The notes under the pieces are model-generated. The model did not search any database. It was not told where the DNA came from and saw only the letters and a program-made list of their open reading frames with translations. A program made the position numbers and the translations under genes. Below are positions 56,564-64,000 of a stretch of DNA of 64,000 nt, in pieces. Source of the DNA: Dyella humicola (lineage in GTDB: Bacteria; Pseudomonadota; Gammaproteobacteria; Xanthomonadales; Rhodanobacteraceae); the NCBI RefSeq assembly GCF_026283945.1, contig NZ_JAPDPC010000001.1, forward strand, positions 434,001 through 498,000, read 5' to 3'. Positions within the stretch are counted from its first letter, which is position 1. Each line of letters opens with the position of its first letter.

Positions 56564-58201
56564 GTGCAAGATCCGCTCATGAATTCCAGGCTTGGTCGTC
56601 TCGGCACGCTGCGGGTCTCGCCCGCGCTGCTGATGTTGTTGCTGCTGCCGTTGTTGACGGTGTTGCCCGCCGTGCCGATCGACGAGACGCGCTATCTGAG
56701 TATCGCCTGGGAGATGCGCCAGAGCGGAAGCTGGATCACCCTGCACCTCAATGGCTTTCCGTACGTCGACAAGCCGCCACTGCTGTTCTGGATGATCAAT
56801 GCCGGCTGGAGCGTTCTAGGCATCTCGCTATGGTCGGCGCGCGCCATGGTGCTGCTGTTCGGCATGGCTTGCGTCGAGCTGTGCCGGCAGCTGGAACGCC
56901 GCCTTGCGCCGGACGCCTCGGGGCAGGCGGCATGGCTGCTGATGGGTTTCATCTTCTTCGCCATGTTCAGTGGCGTGGTGATGTTCGACGTCACCTTGTG
57001 CTTCTGCGTGTTGCTTGGCTTCCTGGCCATCGTCACCTATGTGCAGACCGGCAACCGCGCCGCGCTGCTCCTCCTCTTCGTCGGCAGTGTCCTGGGCGTG
57101 CTGGCCAAGGGGCCGGTGGCCTTGCTGCACCTGGCGCTACCGATCCTGGCCGCGCGCTGGTGGTCGGCCGCTGAGCGGCCCGTGTCCTGGCGCAAGGTCA
57201 TCACGATGGTGCTGGTCGCGGTGCTGGGCGGATTGCCCGCGCTGCTCTGGGCCTGGGCTGCCGTGCATAACCTCGATGCTACGGACGCGCATAACCTGTT
57301 GCTGCGGCAGACGGCGGGCCGCGTGGTGGAGAGTTTTGCCCACAACCGTCCGTTCTGGTGGTATCTGCCGTGGGTGCCGGTGCTGTTGTTGCCGTGGCCC
57401 ATCCTCTTGCGCTGGCGCCGCGTGACGGCGGTTGCAGGTGAGCGATCCGGCTCCGCCGCGGCGCGCTTCGGTCTAAGCGCTTCGGTACCGGCCTTGTTTG
57501 CCTTCTGTCTGGTGAGCGGCAAGCAGCTGCACTATCTGCTGCCTCTGCTACCCGGGGTGGCCCTTCTGTTGGGCGCGTGGCTGCGGCGCGACGCCGAGCT
57601 GCTGTCGTCCCGGCGCATGTGGACCATGGTGGTTGTGTTCTCCGCCCTATGGCTGTGGTCGAAATTCGGCCGGCCACCGATGTCGATGGAGGACACCCAC
57701 GGAGATACGGCCATCTGGCTGCATCTGTTGTCGGCGTCGCTCATCGCGCTGGCTGCGCTGTACCTGCTGCTTAGCCGCCACGAGCGTGCGGAGCGGCGGG
57801 CCACCGTTGCCATGCTGCTGCTCACCATGGCCTTGCTGCCGATACTGCGCTTGCAGGTGCTCGGTGCGATGGACCTGACCGGCATCGCGCAACGTGTGGC
57901 CAGCTTGCGCGAGCGCGGTGTTCCCATCGCACGCTCGGACGACGAGCCCGGACTGATCACGTTTCTGGCCCGGCTGCCCGAGCCACTTGCCGCGGCGGAA
58001 GATCCGATGGCGTGGGCTAAGCAGCACCCCGATGGTTATTTTCTCTTCTACGCCGGTCGCGGCAGAGTGCCTTCCGACGTCGAAGACTCGGCAAAGTTCG
58101 CCAATGGATGGGTGAGCCTGGTGTCATCCCGGGCCGCGTTGGCCAATCCCCAACTTTTGAGTCGCCCACCCAAATCGGTGCGTGGCTTGGACGTCAACTG
58201 A
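56564..58201 (+). CDS. ArnT-like glycosyltransferase (GT39/GT83 family)
   Basis: A 545-residue polytopic enzyme with about a dozen helices. The catalytic loop motif IDETRYLSIAWEM (D40-E41), followed by GFPYVDKPPLLFW, is that of lipid-linked-sugar glycosyltransferases such as ArnT, which adds aminoarabinose to lipid A at the periplasmic face. Start GTG 56564 (GCGAGG just upstream) or ATG 56579. A small dyad AGACT-AATA-AGTCT (56538-56551) precedes it. Following an RND/two-component set, it may be part of an envelope-stress response. The last 8 bp overlap the convergent GGDEF gene. Confidence 0.88.
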   Translation: MQDPLMNSRLGRLGTLRVSPALLMLLLLPLLTVLPAVPIDETRYLSIAWEMRQSGSWITLHLNGFPYVDKPPLLFWMINAGWSVLGISLWSARAMVLLFGMACVELCRQLERRLAPDASGQAAWLLMGFIFFAMFSGVVMFDVTLCFCVLLGFLAIVTYVQTGNRAALLLLFVGSVLGVLAKGPVALLHLALPILAARWWSAAERPVSWRKVITMVLVAVLGGLPALLWAWAAVHNLDATDAHNLLLRQTAGRVVESFAHNRPFWWYLPWVPVLLLPWPILLRWRRVTAVAGERSGSAAARFGLSASVPALFAFCLVSGKQLHYLLPLLPGVALLLGAWLRRDAELLSSRRMWTMVVVFSALWLWSKFGRPPMSMEDTHGDTAIWLHLLSASLIALAALYLLLSRHERAERRATVAMLLLTMALLPILRLQVLGAMDLTGIAQRVASLRERGVPIARSDDEPGLITFLARLPEPLAAAEDPMAWAKQHPDGYFLFYAGRGRVPSDVEDSAKFANGWVSLVSSRAALANPQLLSRPPKSVRGLDVN

Positions 58202-60044
58202 CGATGCCGGTATGCGGCGGCAAATTACCGAGGTCGTTGTTCACCACATGCCGGTCGGTGTCGGCCTTGGGCTCGACTGAAACATCGCCGATCTCGCCAT
58301 AGACCACGCGATTGCGTCCATCGCGCTTGGCGCGGTAGAGCGCGTTGTCGGCATCGATCATGAGCTGGCGCAACTCGTAACCGCTGCGGTCGGTCGAGGC
58401 CACGCCGAAACTCGCAGAGATCGCCACGTCGCGGGTCTCTCCATTCACGGGCGTCGCGGCAATAGCCAGGCGAATGAGCTCAGCCTTTTCTCGAGCCTGC
58501 GCCGGTCCGCATTCGGGAAGAAAGATCGCAAACTCCTCGCCGCCCAGGCGCCCGAATACATCGCGCCGAAGCAGGTGCGCTTGGCACGCGGCCACGGTGC
58601 GCTTGAGCACCATGTCGCCAACGCCATGTCCGTAGGTATCGTTGACCAGCTTGAAATGGTCCAGATCCATCAGGATAAGGCAGGCGCTCCGGGTGGACTT
58701 CGCTGCCTGCCGCAGCGCCAGCTCCGCGGCGTCGACAAAGTGCTGCCGACTGTAGATGCCGGTCAGGCTGTCCTGTTGCGCCAGTCGCATGAAGCGCAGC
58801 TGAGAGCGTTTGAGGCGGAACAGCCATAGTCCAACGGAAGCGAGAAACATCAGCAGCAAGGCGATATAAAGGCGACCGTTCTCCACGGCCTTGCGGTCCA
58901 GTTCGCGCTGAAGCTGCAGGATGCTGTTCTGCTTGTTCAGCGTTTCGACTTGCAACTTGTTGGCGAGCAGTTGTTGCTTGACCGTCTGGTAGGCAAGCGC
59001 GCGTGCACGGATATCGTTCAAGTAACCCTTGTCTGCCTCCATGAATTTTTCATGGTAGCCCAGCGCGGCGCGCACATTGCCCTGTTGCGATTCGACAAGA
59101 TAAAGAACTTCATAGGCCTGGCTCAGCGATTCGGCGTACTCGCTCTTGACGGCGTCATCGATAGTGGCGAGCGCAAACTTCCGGGCCTGAGCGGCGTCCC
59201 CTGCGCGCAAATATGCCTTGGCGAGCAGCGTGTCGAAAATGGCGATTTGTGCGGGGTAGCGGTAACTGCGAACGTCGGCGTAATTGCGTTGAAGCAGCGC
59301 AATGGCGTCGCCGTAGCGGCCTTGTTGGATCGCGAGGTCGGCAATATCGGCTCTTCCCGCGTTCGCAATCAGGTTCTCCCCGGCTTTCACGCAAATGTCG
59401 ATGCCGTCCTGAAAAGGAGGAGGTTCGACGTTTGCACCACTTTTGCGAAACTGCGCATGCAGTTTCAGATACGTGCCAATGCACTGATGCCTCTGCAGCC
59501 GGGTGTCATCGAGCATTTGCTGGGCGTAGCTGATGGCCAGATCATATTGGCCCGCCGTAGTGAGGAACTGCGAAGCCTCGACCAGAGCTTGATAGCGTGC
59601 TTCGTCATCGCGGATGCGGGGCAGTTGGTCAATCAGCTGACTCAGTTGGGAGAACGCATCTTCATATCGATGCGCGATACCGAGAATGTTTATCCGTGTG
59701 GCCGTGGCGCGGAAGCGCAGCGTGTCATCGGGGGATTGCTCGATGATGGCACTCAGCAATGGTCCCGCAGCGTCGTATTTGCCTTCGTAAGCCACTTCCC
59801 ATGCATCGAGGTAGCGAAGGTGCCATTGCTGCGTTGTAGTGAGCGTTGCCGCATCCCGGTCGAGTTGCGCCAGTAGTTGTACAAACGTCGGGTGGTTGGA
59901 CGTCTTGATGCTATCTGCGTGATCGAGTTGCTGGGACGGGTCAGTCGATGCGGGTAAGGCCGCAAAGGCCGTACCCGCAGAGAAACTCAGGAGCAGACAT
60001 GCGCCTGAAAGGACCAACCGGCTTATCCTGCCGGCGCGACGCAT
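58194..60044 (-). CDS. Membrane diguanylate cyclase with periplasmic TPR-like domain
   Basis: A 616-residue protein. A signal peptide (about 1-28) precedes a helical, TPR-like periplasmic domain (about 35-365), a coiled stretch, one TM helix (LYIALLLMFLASVGLWLF, about 392-412) and a C-terminal GGDEF domain with intact active-site motif GGEEF (501-505). The inhibitory RxxD site is degenerate (LRRD), so product inhibition may be lost. It should make c-di-GMP in response to a periplasmic signal. The start lies 3 bp after the stop of the 105-residue acidic protein and has no good ribosome-binding site of its own, so the two are probably co-translated. Confidence 0.93.
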   Translation of the reverse strand: MRRAGRISRLVLSGACLLLSFSAGTAFAALPASTDPSQQLDHADSIKTSNHPTFVQLLAQLDRDAATLTTTQQWHLRYLDAWEVAYEGKYDAAGPLLSAIIEQSPDDTLRFRATATRINILGIAHRYEDAFSQLSQLIDQLPRIRDDEARYQALVEASQFLTTAGQYDLAISYAQQMLDDTRLQRHQCIGTYLKLHAQFRKSGANVEPPPFQDGIDICVKAGENLIANAGRADIADLAIQQGRYGDAIALLQRNYADVRSYRYPAQIAIFDTLLAKAYLRAGDAAQARKFALATIDDAVKSEYAESLSQAYEVLYLVESQQGNVRAALGYHEKFMEADKGYLNDIRARALAYQTVKQQLLANKLQVETLNKQNSILQLQRELDRKAVENGRLYIALLLMFLASVGLWLFRLKRSQLRFMRLAQQDSLTGIYSRQHFVDAAELALRQAAKSTRSACLILMDLDHFKLVNDTYGHGVGDMVLKRTVAACQAHLLRRDVFGRLGGEEFAIFLPECGPAQAREKAELIRLAIAATPVNGETRDVAISASFGVASTDRSGYELRQLMIDADNALYRAKRDGRNRVVYGEIGDVSVEPKADTDRHVVNNDLGNLPPHTGIVS

Positions 60045-60047
60045 GGG

Positions 60048-60365
60048 TCACACCGGTCCGGTGACCGGATGTACGAAAGGCGACGCCTTCCGCGACGTCT
60101 TCGTCGGCTGCCTATTTTCCGGCGCTTCCTCGTCGCCTTCCTCTTCTTCTTCCTCGTCTTCTTTACCCGGAGTGCTCTGGATGCAGAACATCGGCCCCTG
60201 CTGCAGTAGCGCGTAGAGCTCGGCGGTGCTTTTGGCAATGATGGCGGCGCCTACCGCGGAGTCGATTTCCGTCTCAGCCACAGCCTGCGCAAGATCGTCC
60301 TGGGAGGCGTGACGCAGCATCGCGTCCTTGCCCATTTTTTCGAGAAAGTCGATAACGCTCGACAT
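60048..60365 (-). CDS. Acidic 105-residue protein, candidate borosin precursor
   Basis: Residues 1-56 are predicted helical (VIDFLEKMGKDAMLRHAS, then AIIAKSTAELYALLQQG), similar in size and character to the borosin-binding helical domain of split borosin substrates. It is followed by MFCIQSTPGK, an acidic run of glutamates and aspartates (EDEEEEEEGDEE), a basic patch (PTKTSRKAS) and a hydrophobic tail SPFVHPVTGPV. No domain of known enzymatic type is present. AGGGGG eight bases before ATG 60365 is a strong start signal. It lies just downstream of a borosin-type methyltransferase. The precursor role is an inference from context and layout; alternatives are a small adaptor or an immunity-like protein. 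Confidence 0.75.
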   Translation of the reverse strand: MSSVIDFLEKMGKDAMLRHASQDDLAQAVAETEIDSAVGAAIIAKSTAELYALLQQGPMFCIQSTPGKEDEEEEEEGDEEAPENRQPTKTSRKASPFVHPVTGPV

Positions 60366-60413
60366 AATGATGACCCCCTAGTCGTTGTGTGTCGCGAAGA
60401 GCTTCCCCGTAAC

Positions 60414-60560
60414 TCACGCCGCTTCCTCTCCCCAGGATTCGACGTGGAGCCCGATCATATCTCCCTTCTTTGCCGAAAATGTGGAGGCCTGGGCGTCCTC
60501 ATGGGCCGCCACGTTGCCATGGCCGCCGATAGCGCGCTCCTTCATCCGGCCGTCAGGCAT
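60414..60560 (-). CDS. 48-residue ORF overlapping the methyltransferase stop
   Basis: ATG at 60560 overlaps the stop of the methyltransferase gene (ATGCCTGA) and opens a 48-codon frame starting MPDGRMKERAIGGHGNVA and ending KKGDMIGLHVESWGEEAA. G or C fills most third codon positions, as in real genes here. A second ATG at 60545 is possible. The stretch AKKGDMIGLHVESWG resembles the start of a small beta-barrel (DUF1918/KOW-like), but this is weak. It fills 147 bp of the otherwise empty gap before the acidic protein gene. Being short, it could also be chance. Confidence 0.45.
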   Translation of the reverse strand: MPDGRMKERAIGGHGNVAAHEDAQASTFSAKKGDMIGLHVESWGEEAA

Positions 60561-61359
60561 GCGCAACGGCGAGATCCAGGGCAGTCAGCCGCGCGCGTAT
60601 CTCCGGGTCGGGCTGCATGGCCCGCGAAGGCGGGATGACCAGCGTATCCGCCATGGTGAGATCCGCCTCAGGCAAGGCCTGCAGAGGCAAACGCTCGATC
60701 CGGGGCGACTGGATGGGCAGGGTCGCGGCACGATAAATGATGACCTCGTGATCCAGCGGGTAATCGCGTGCCAACACCTCGATCAACACCTGGCGGTAGG
60801 CGGCCCCGGTGGCAAAACGCTTGTTGGTCTGATCGCCCGCCAGTCCCACCTGCCACAGCACCAGCCAGGCGCTTGGATCGATACAACGTCGATAAAGCAT
60901 GTACTGGCTGGTTTCGTAGTGCTGGCAACCGCAGGTGCCAGGATCGATGCCCAGATCGGCATAGAGGCAATCTTCGGATGAAATGCCTGGCTCCATTTGA
61001 GCGGGGTAGCCTTCCTGCCGAGCCACCTCGATCGCCCTATGCGGCGCCCGTGCGAAGACGCCTGGGTGACCGTAAAACACCGCGCATACGCGCTTGCCTG
61101 CGCGTACCTCGGCCATGATGGCGTCGACCATTTCCCGATAGGTTTGCTGACGCGGCTTACCGTCCCGGTAGTACGGCTGCAGGCTACGCACATCCGCGTG
61201 CATCTCCGTGAGCCAGAGTTCGACGATGCCATCGGAGACACCCGCGAACACCACGTCCGCGTTCTCGATGTGGCTACGTGCCAGCGGGCTGATATGCGAA
61301 CCGAGGGTAATGCCGATGCCTACGCATGCCAGGCGGCCGGTCGAAGTGGGCGTGCTCAA
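60553..61359 (-). CDS. Borosin-type peptide backbone alpha-N-methyltransferase
   Basis: A 268-residue SAM-dependent enzyme of the tetrapyrrole-methylase superfamily. The SAM loop RLACVGIGITLG opens the fold. The block YYRDGKPRQQTY, the motif VFYGHPGVF and the stretch EPGISSEDCLYADLGIDPG align closely with fungal OphMA, with the key residues Y64, R70, Y74 and Y96 matching OphMA Y66, R72, Y76 and Y98. OphMA methylates backbone amides of its own C-terminus; here no fused clasp or substrate follows, as in bacterial split systems (SonM/SonA). The start is TTG 61359, with AGGAG nine bases upstream; the longer ORF from 61419 lacks one. The stop overlaps a 48-codon ORF, and the candidate substrate is 188 bp downstream. 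Confidence 0.88.
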   Translation of the reverse strand: MSTPTSTGRLACVGIGITLGSHISPLARSHIENADVVFAGVSDGIVELWLTEMHADVRSLQPYYRDGKPRQQTYREMVDAIMAEVRAGKRVCAVFYGHPGVFARAPHRAIEVARQEGYPAQMEPGISSEDCLYADLGIDPGTCGCQHYETSQYMLYRRCIDPSAWLVLWQVGLAGDQTNKRFATGAAYRQVLIEVLARDYPLDHEVIIYRAATLPIQSPRIERLPLQALPEADLTMADTLVIPPSRAMQPDPEIRARLTALDLAVAHA

Positions 61360-61593
61360 TGCGCAGTGCTCCTGAGTGCGTGACGGGCAGTGGATCGCCG
61401 GTTTCCTTGTCGTCAGCACTCAGCATAAGCGGGGCTCGATGAGGTATGCCACCGTGCGTTGGAACCTTTGCAGCGTCTCTTCGACCTGGACGGTGCCGCC
61501 TACCGGCTGCGGACGGCACCTATAGGAGTGCTTGGTGGATCGACGCCCGGGTGCACACCTTGTGCGTTGGTCGCATCGGTAAGGCCCGGTCCT

Positions 61594-62382
61594 TCAAGCA
61601 TGCCTGGGCAGCGGCGCTTTGTCGGTCAGGAACGGCACCACGACATCAAGAAACGCCTCCGCGTGCTCGGTATGCAAGCGGTGGCCGCTGCCAAGGTAGT
61701 GGGTGCTGGCGTGCGGGAGCTGGTTGGCGAGCAGTCCGATGCGCCGGGTGACGGCGCCGTCGTTGTGGCTGGCCAGCAACAGGCAGGGTGCTTCAATCGT
61801 GCCGAGTCCTTGCCACCAGTGTGGCATCGGTGCCCTCAAGGCGGGCAGTACCGTGCGCGCCGAACGAAAGTCGAATTCCCTGAGCAGCCAGAGTCGGGCA
61901 ATGCGTGCGGCACCAAGCGTTCGAGCGGACCGCCACCAAGCAGGCTTTGCCTGCAGGGCCTGGAGTTCTGCCGCGTCGGCCGCATCCCTCGGTGGCACCG
62001 GGGCGGCTTCGATGACGAGTCGATCGATGCGGTCGGCCAGGCGCATGGCGAGTCGCAAGGCCAGATGTCCGCCCAGCGAGTGGCCGACGAGACTCATATA
62101 CCGTAGCTGGAGTGCGTCGAGCAGGCCGATCAGATCCTGCTCGAAGTCCTCCAGCGCATAGCTGTCGGCCCAGGCGCTGCGCCCGTGGCCACGAAGGTCG
62201 GGCACGATGACCCGAAAGCCCCGCCGCGCCAGCGCGCCTGCCACCTCAGTCCAGCTGGCGGACTGGCTGGCGAAGGCATGGATAAGCACGACCGGCTCGC
62301 CGTCATCGTCGCCAGCGGTGCGGTAGGCGAGTGGCCGACCTTGGATGTCGACTTGCTGGTGAGGTGAAAGGCGTGCATCCAT
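61594..62382 (-). CDS. Alpha/beta hydrolase
   Basis: A 262-residue cytosolic hydrolase. The oxyanion region is LIHAFASQSASW, followed by VPDLRGHGRS; the nucleophile elbow is GHSLGG; the acid is probably Asp in SHNDGAV and the base is His in GSGHRLHTEH. No signal peptide. It lies 234 bp upstream of the methyltransferase on the same strand and 49 bp after a lipoprotein serine hydrolase, so it may be part of the same transcript and could be a peptidase/esterase of the RiPP locus, though it may equally be unrelated. The start is chosen at MDARLSPHQQ; an extension to 62460 would overlap the upstream gene. The gap 61360-61593 shows no gene or clear promoter. Confidence 0.85.
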   Translation of the reverse strand: MDARLSPHQQVDIQGRPLAYRTAGDDDGEPVVLIHAFASQSASWTEVAGALARRGFRVIVPDLRGHGRSAWADSYALEDFEQDLIGLLDALQLRYMSLVGHSLGGHLALRLAMRLADRIDRLVIEAAPVPPRDAADAAELQALQAKPAWWRSARTLGAARIARLWLLREFDFRSARTVLPALRAPMPHWWQGLGTIEAPCLLLASHNDGAVTRRIGLLANQLPHASTHYLGSGHRLHTEHAEAFLDVVVPFLTDKAPLPRHA

Positions 62383-62431
62383 GGTCACTCGATGTCCGCA
62401 AACGGGGCAGGAAGTCCGGGTTTTCCGCGTA

Positions 62432-63544
62432 TCAACAGGTTTCGTTGCGCAGGCAGGCAATCAGCGTGGGATCGCTGCCGATCAGGTCGAAGATCGGCAA
62501 GACGAGCTTCTTGCCGTTGTCGCTGTTGGTGAGGATCACGGTGCCGTTGCGATCCTTCAGGCTGAGATAGACCAGGGTGGCCACGCCCTCGTCGGAACCG
62601 TCGTGCATCAGATAGGTGTCATCGCCAAAGCGGATCACCTCCCAGCCCAGTCCCATGCCTTCATCATCGGGGCAGCCCGTCTTGATCGGCATGCACTTGG
62701 GGATCTTCTCCCTGACCTGGATGCGGATGCGCTCCTGCGCGACCGCGGGCGTGAGGCCAGTGTCGTCGAGCACGGCCTGCATGAACTTGGCGTAGTCGCG
62801 CGCGGTGGTATAGAGCATGTCGGATGCAAAGGCCTTGTCGGCGATCTCGGGTTCGAGCACCTTGCCCTGCGCGTTGGTCGGCACGGCGATCCTTCCCTTG
62901 AACCAGGGGCGGCCGGTATAGGCCGTGTCGGTCATGCCGAGTGGTTGCAGTACCTGGGTTTCCGCCAGCGTTTCGAATGGCGTCCGCAGTTTGTTCTCGG
63001 CAAAGCGCTTCATGTACTCGTAGCCCTCGCCGGAGTAACCGAAGGCCTGGCCGGGCGGTCGCTTGAACGTCAGTACACCACCGGTCATCCGGCGCCAGTT
63101 GGGAAAGCCGGTCTGGTGGCTTAGCGAGTAGCGCGGCGTCAGCAACTTGGCGCGTTCGTCCCTGGCGATATCCGGATCGAGCCAGTATGTGTACATGGGC
63201 TCATCCAGCGAGACTTTGCCTTCGGAGACCAGGCGCAGCATGACTTGCGCGGTCACCGGCTTGGTCAGCGATGCCACGTTGTAGAGCGTGGCCTCCGTGG
63301 CCGGCACGCCGGGGCTTTGCGACCCGTAGGCCGCCACGAATACGACCTTGCCATGCTCGATATGCGCGATGGAAACGCTAGGTACGCCGTTGTCGGCCAG
63401 CAGCTTCGGCATCTGGCGGTCGAGCAGCGCATGCAGCGCCTTGGTGCGTCCGGTATCGGTCGTTTCCTTGTTGCCCGCGCTGGCGCAGGCACTCAAGGCC
63501 AGCGTGACGCAAAGGGTGCCGCAGATCATCCGTGCGCGTGTCAT
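62432..63544 (-). CDS. Lipoprotein serine hydrolase (class C beta-lactamase fold)
   Basis: A 370-residue protein with lipobox ALSAC, anchored to a membrane. Active-site motifs are S-L-T-K in VASLTKPVT, the Tyr motif YSGEGY and MHDGSDEG in the KTG position. Two cysteines in PKCMPIKTGCPDDEG and a pair near the end may form disulfides. Family members are carboxypeptidases, esterases or D-amino-acid hydrolases. The start overlaps the stop of the upstream partial gene (ATGA), so they are coupled; AAGGA lies upstream of 63544. Confidence 0.9.
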   Translation of the reverse strand: MTRARMICGTLCVTLALSACASAGNKETTDTGRTKALHALLDRQMPKLLADNGVPSVSIAHIEHGKVVFVAAYGSQSPGVPATEATLYNVASLTKPVTAQVMLRLVSEGKVSLDEPMYTYWLDPDIARDERAKLLTPRYSLSHQTGFPNWRRMTGGVLTFKRPPGQAFGYSGEGYEYMKRFAENKLRTPFETLAETQVLQPLGMTDTAYTGRPWFKGRIAVPTNAQGKVLEPEIADKAFASDMLYTTARDYAKFMQAVLDDTGLTPAVAQERIRIQVREKIPKCMPIKTGCPDDEGMGLGWEVIRFGDDTYLMHDGSDEGVATLVYLSLKDRNGTVILTNSDNGKKLVLPIFDLIGSDPTLIACLRNETC

Positions 63545-64000
63545 GGTGCGTCCTTGAGTGGGGTTGTCATCGGTTGCCTGCTTAGCTCAGCCCATTGGGC
63601 CAGCACGAAACCACGGTTCTGGATTCGCTGCGGGGGCGGTAGTCCATCGACCGAGGGGAACAGGCCATGCGTGGGCGAGACGCCGTCGTCATCGGCACGT
63701 GCCGTGATGGCGCCATCAAGCCGCTGGCCATCGCGAAGCTTGAGGTTGAAGCCGAGGATATAAGGGCGTCGCGTAGCATCATCGATGTTCAGGCTGCCGG
63801 TGGTGACGCCGCGCAGAAAGCCGCTCTTGGTGATGCGGGCTTCGTTGAGCAGCGAGGTCAGCTGATCCGCAAGCGTGACTTTGATGTCGCCGGAGGGCAG
63901 TACTTGCAGGGTGATCGGGATGGTGCCCTGATAGGTGTCGACGTCGCCCTTCCAGATGCCGATCCATTCGGCGGGTGGTTCAAACGTCGGCGTGGTCGAT
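63541..64000 (-). CDS. C-terminal part of an exported-type protein, cut by the window end
   Basis: An open frame of 152 codons with no start inside the window, ending in a TGA that overlaps the next gene's ATG (ATGA). The visible part reads EWIGIWKGDVDTYQGTIPI, then ADQLTSLLNEARITKSGFLRG and LRDGQRLDGAITARADDDG, a beta-rich domain typical of the C-terminal (lipocalin-like) tail of serine hydrolases. Close spacing with a beta-lactamase-fold gene supports a related enzyme. The 5' part lies beyond 64000. Confidence 0.7.
   Translation of the reverse strand, partial: STTPTFEPPAEWIGIWKGDVDTYQGTIPITLQVLPSGDIKVTLADQLTSLLNEARITKSGFLRGVTTGSLNIDDATRRPYILGFNLKLRDGQRLDGAITARADDDGVSPTHGLFPSVDGLPPPQRIQNRGFVLAQWAELSRQPMTTPLKDAP

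Noticed and set aside
60048..60365. Acidic protein as a Nif11-type or bacteriocin leader peptide
   Set aside because: There is no Gly-Gly cleavage motif or Nif11 helix pattern, and no dehydratase or LanM-type gene is adjacent; the partner enzyme points to the borosin type instead.
60553..61359. Reading the methyltransferase as a cobalamin/siroheme-pathway enzyme
   Set aside because: It belongs to the same superfamily, but the specific YYRDGKPRQQTY, FYGHPGVF and SSEDCLYADLGIDP blocks are those of borosin enzymes and no tetrapyrrole genes are nearby.

Overview
The window reads as the chromosome of a GC-rich gammaproteobacterium of the Xanthomonadales, most likely Rhodanobacteraceae (Dyella, Luteibacter or Rhodanobacter type). 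The evidence is a type II secretion cluster in the xps gene order (E-F-G-H-I-J-K-L-M-N-D), a monomeric NADP isocitrate dehydrogenase, GSH-dependent formaldehyde dehydrogenase, TraB/GumN, several RND pumps, and repeated intergenic palindromes of the kinds common in this order. This assignment is an inference from gene content. I saw no tRNA, rRNA, CRISPR array, transposase or phage gene.

Layout. 1-7.2 kb: an SDR oxidoreductase with a divergent ArsR regulator, a secreted M20 peptidase, two alpha/beta hydrolases, zapE and acpH. 7.2-16.2 kb: a membrane cytochrome c5 and an RND pump made of one adaptor and two permeases, with no outer-membrane channel. 16.5-27.5 kb: mostly housekeeping and stress genes (icd, chrA, TraB/GumN, aldo/keto reductase, LysR, frmA, a lipoprotein methyltransferase, rluE, tatD). 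27.8-38.8 kb: the complete xps-type T2SS operon, followed by hrpB. 41.5-43.6 kb: a secreted SUMF1-domain protein and a GH11 xylanase, the latter with an upstream palindrome resembling the xanthomonad xyl-box. 43.6-44.7 kb looks degraded or poorly coding. 44.7-48.6 kb: a serine hydrolase, an MliC-like protein, and a DUF4336 protein divergent from a TetR regulator with two matching operators. 48.7-58.2 kb: a two-component system followed by a lipoprotein OMF, an adaptor, an RND permease and an ArnT-like glycosyltransferase.

58.2-64 kb, all on the minus strand, is the most unusual part. A protein with the complete signature of borosin peptide-backbone N-methyltransferases (OphMA/SonM type) is followed by a 48-codon ORF that overlaps its stop, then a 105-residue protein with a helical N-terminus, an acidic run and a short hydrophobic tail, then, 3 bp later, a membrane diguanylate cyclase with a large periplasmic domain. 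I interpret this as a candidate split (trans-acting) borosin RiPP locus with an atypical acidic substrate, transcriptionally linked to c-di-GMP signalling. Upstream on the same strand lie an alpha/beta hydrolase, a lipoprotein serine hydrolase and the end of another gene that could belong to the same run.

Three families of intergenic palindromes recur: a CTCCC/GGGAG long-inverted-repeat element (7.0, 21.4, 29.6, 38.9 and 50.8 kb), a GTAGGAGCGCACC REP pair (12.9, 16.3 and 26.6 kb), and a CGTCATYCCAGC element (18.9, 23.7 and 46.8 kb). Some sit inside operons and contribute stop codons or ribosome-binding sites.
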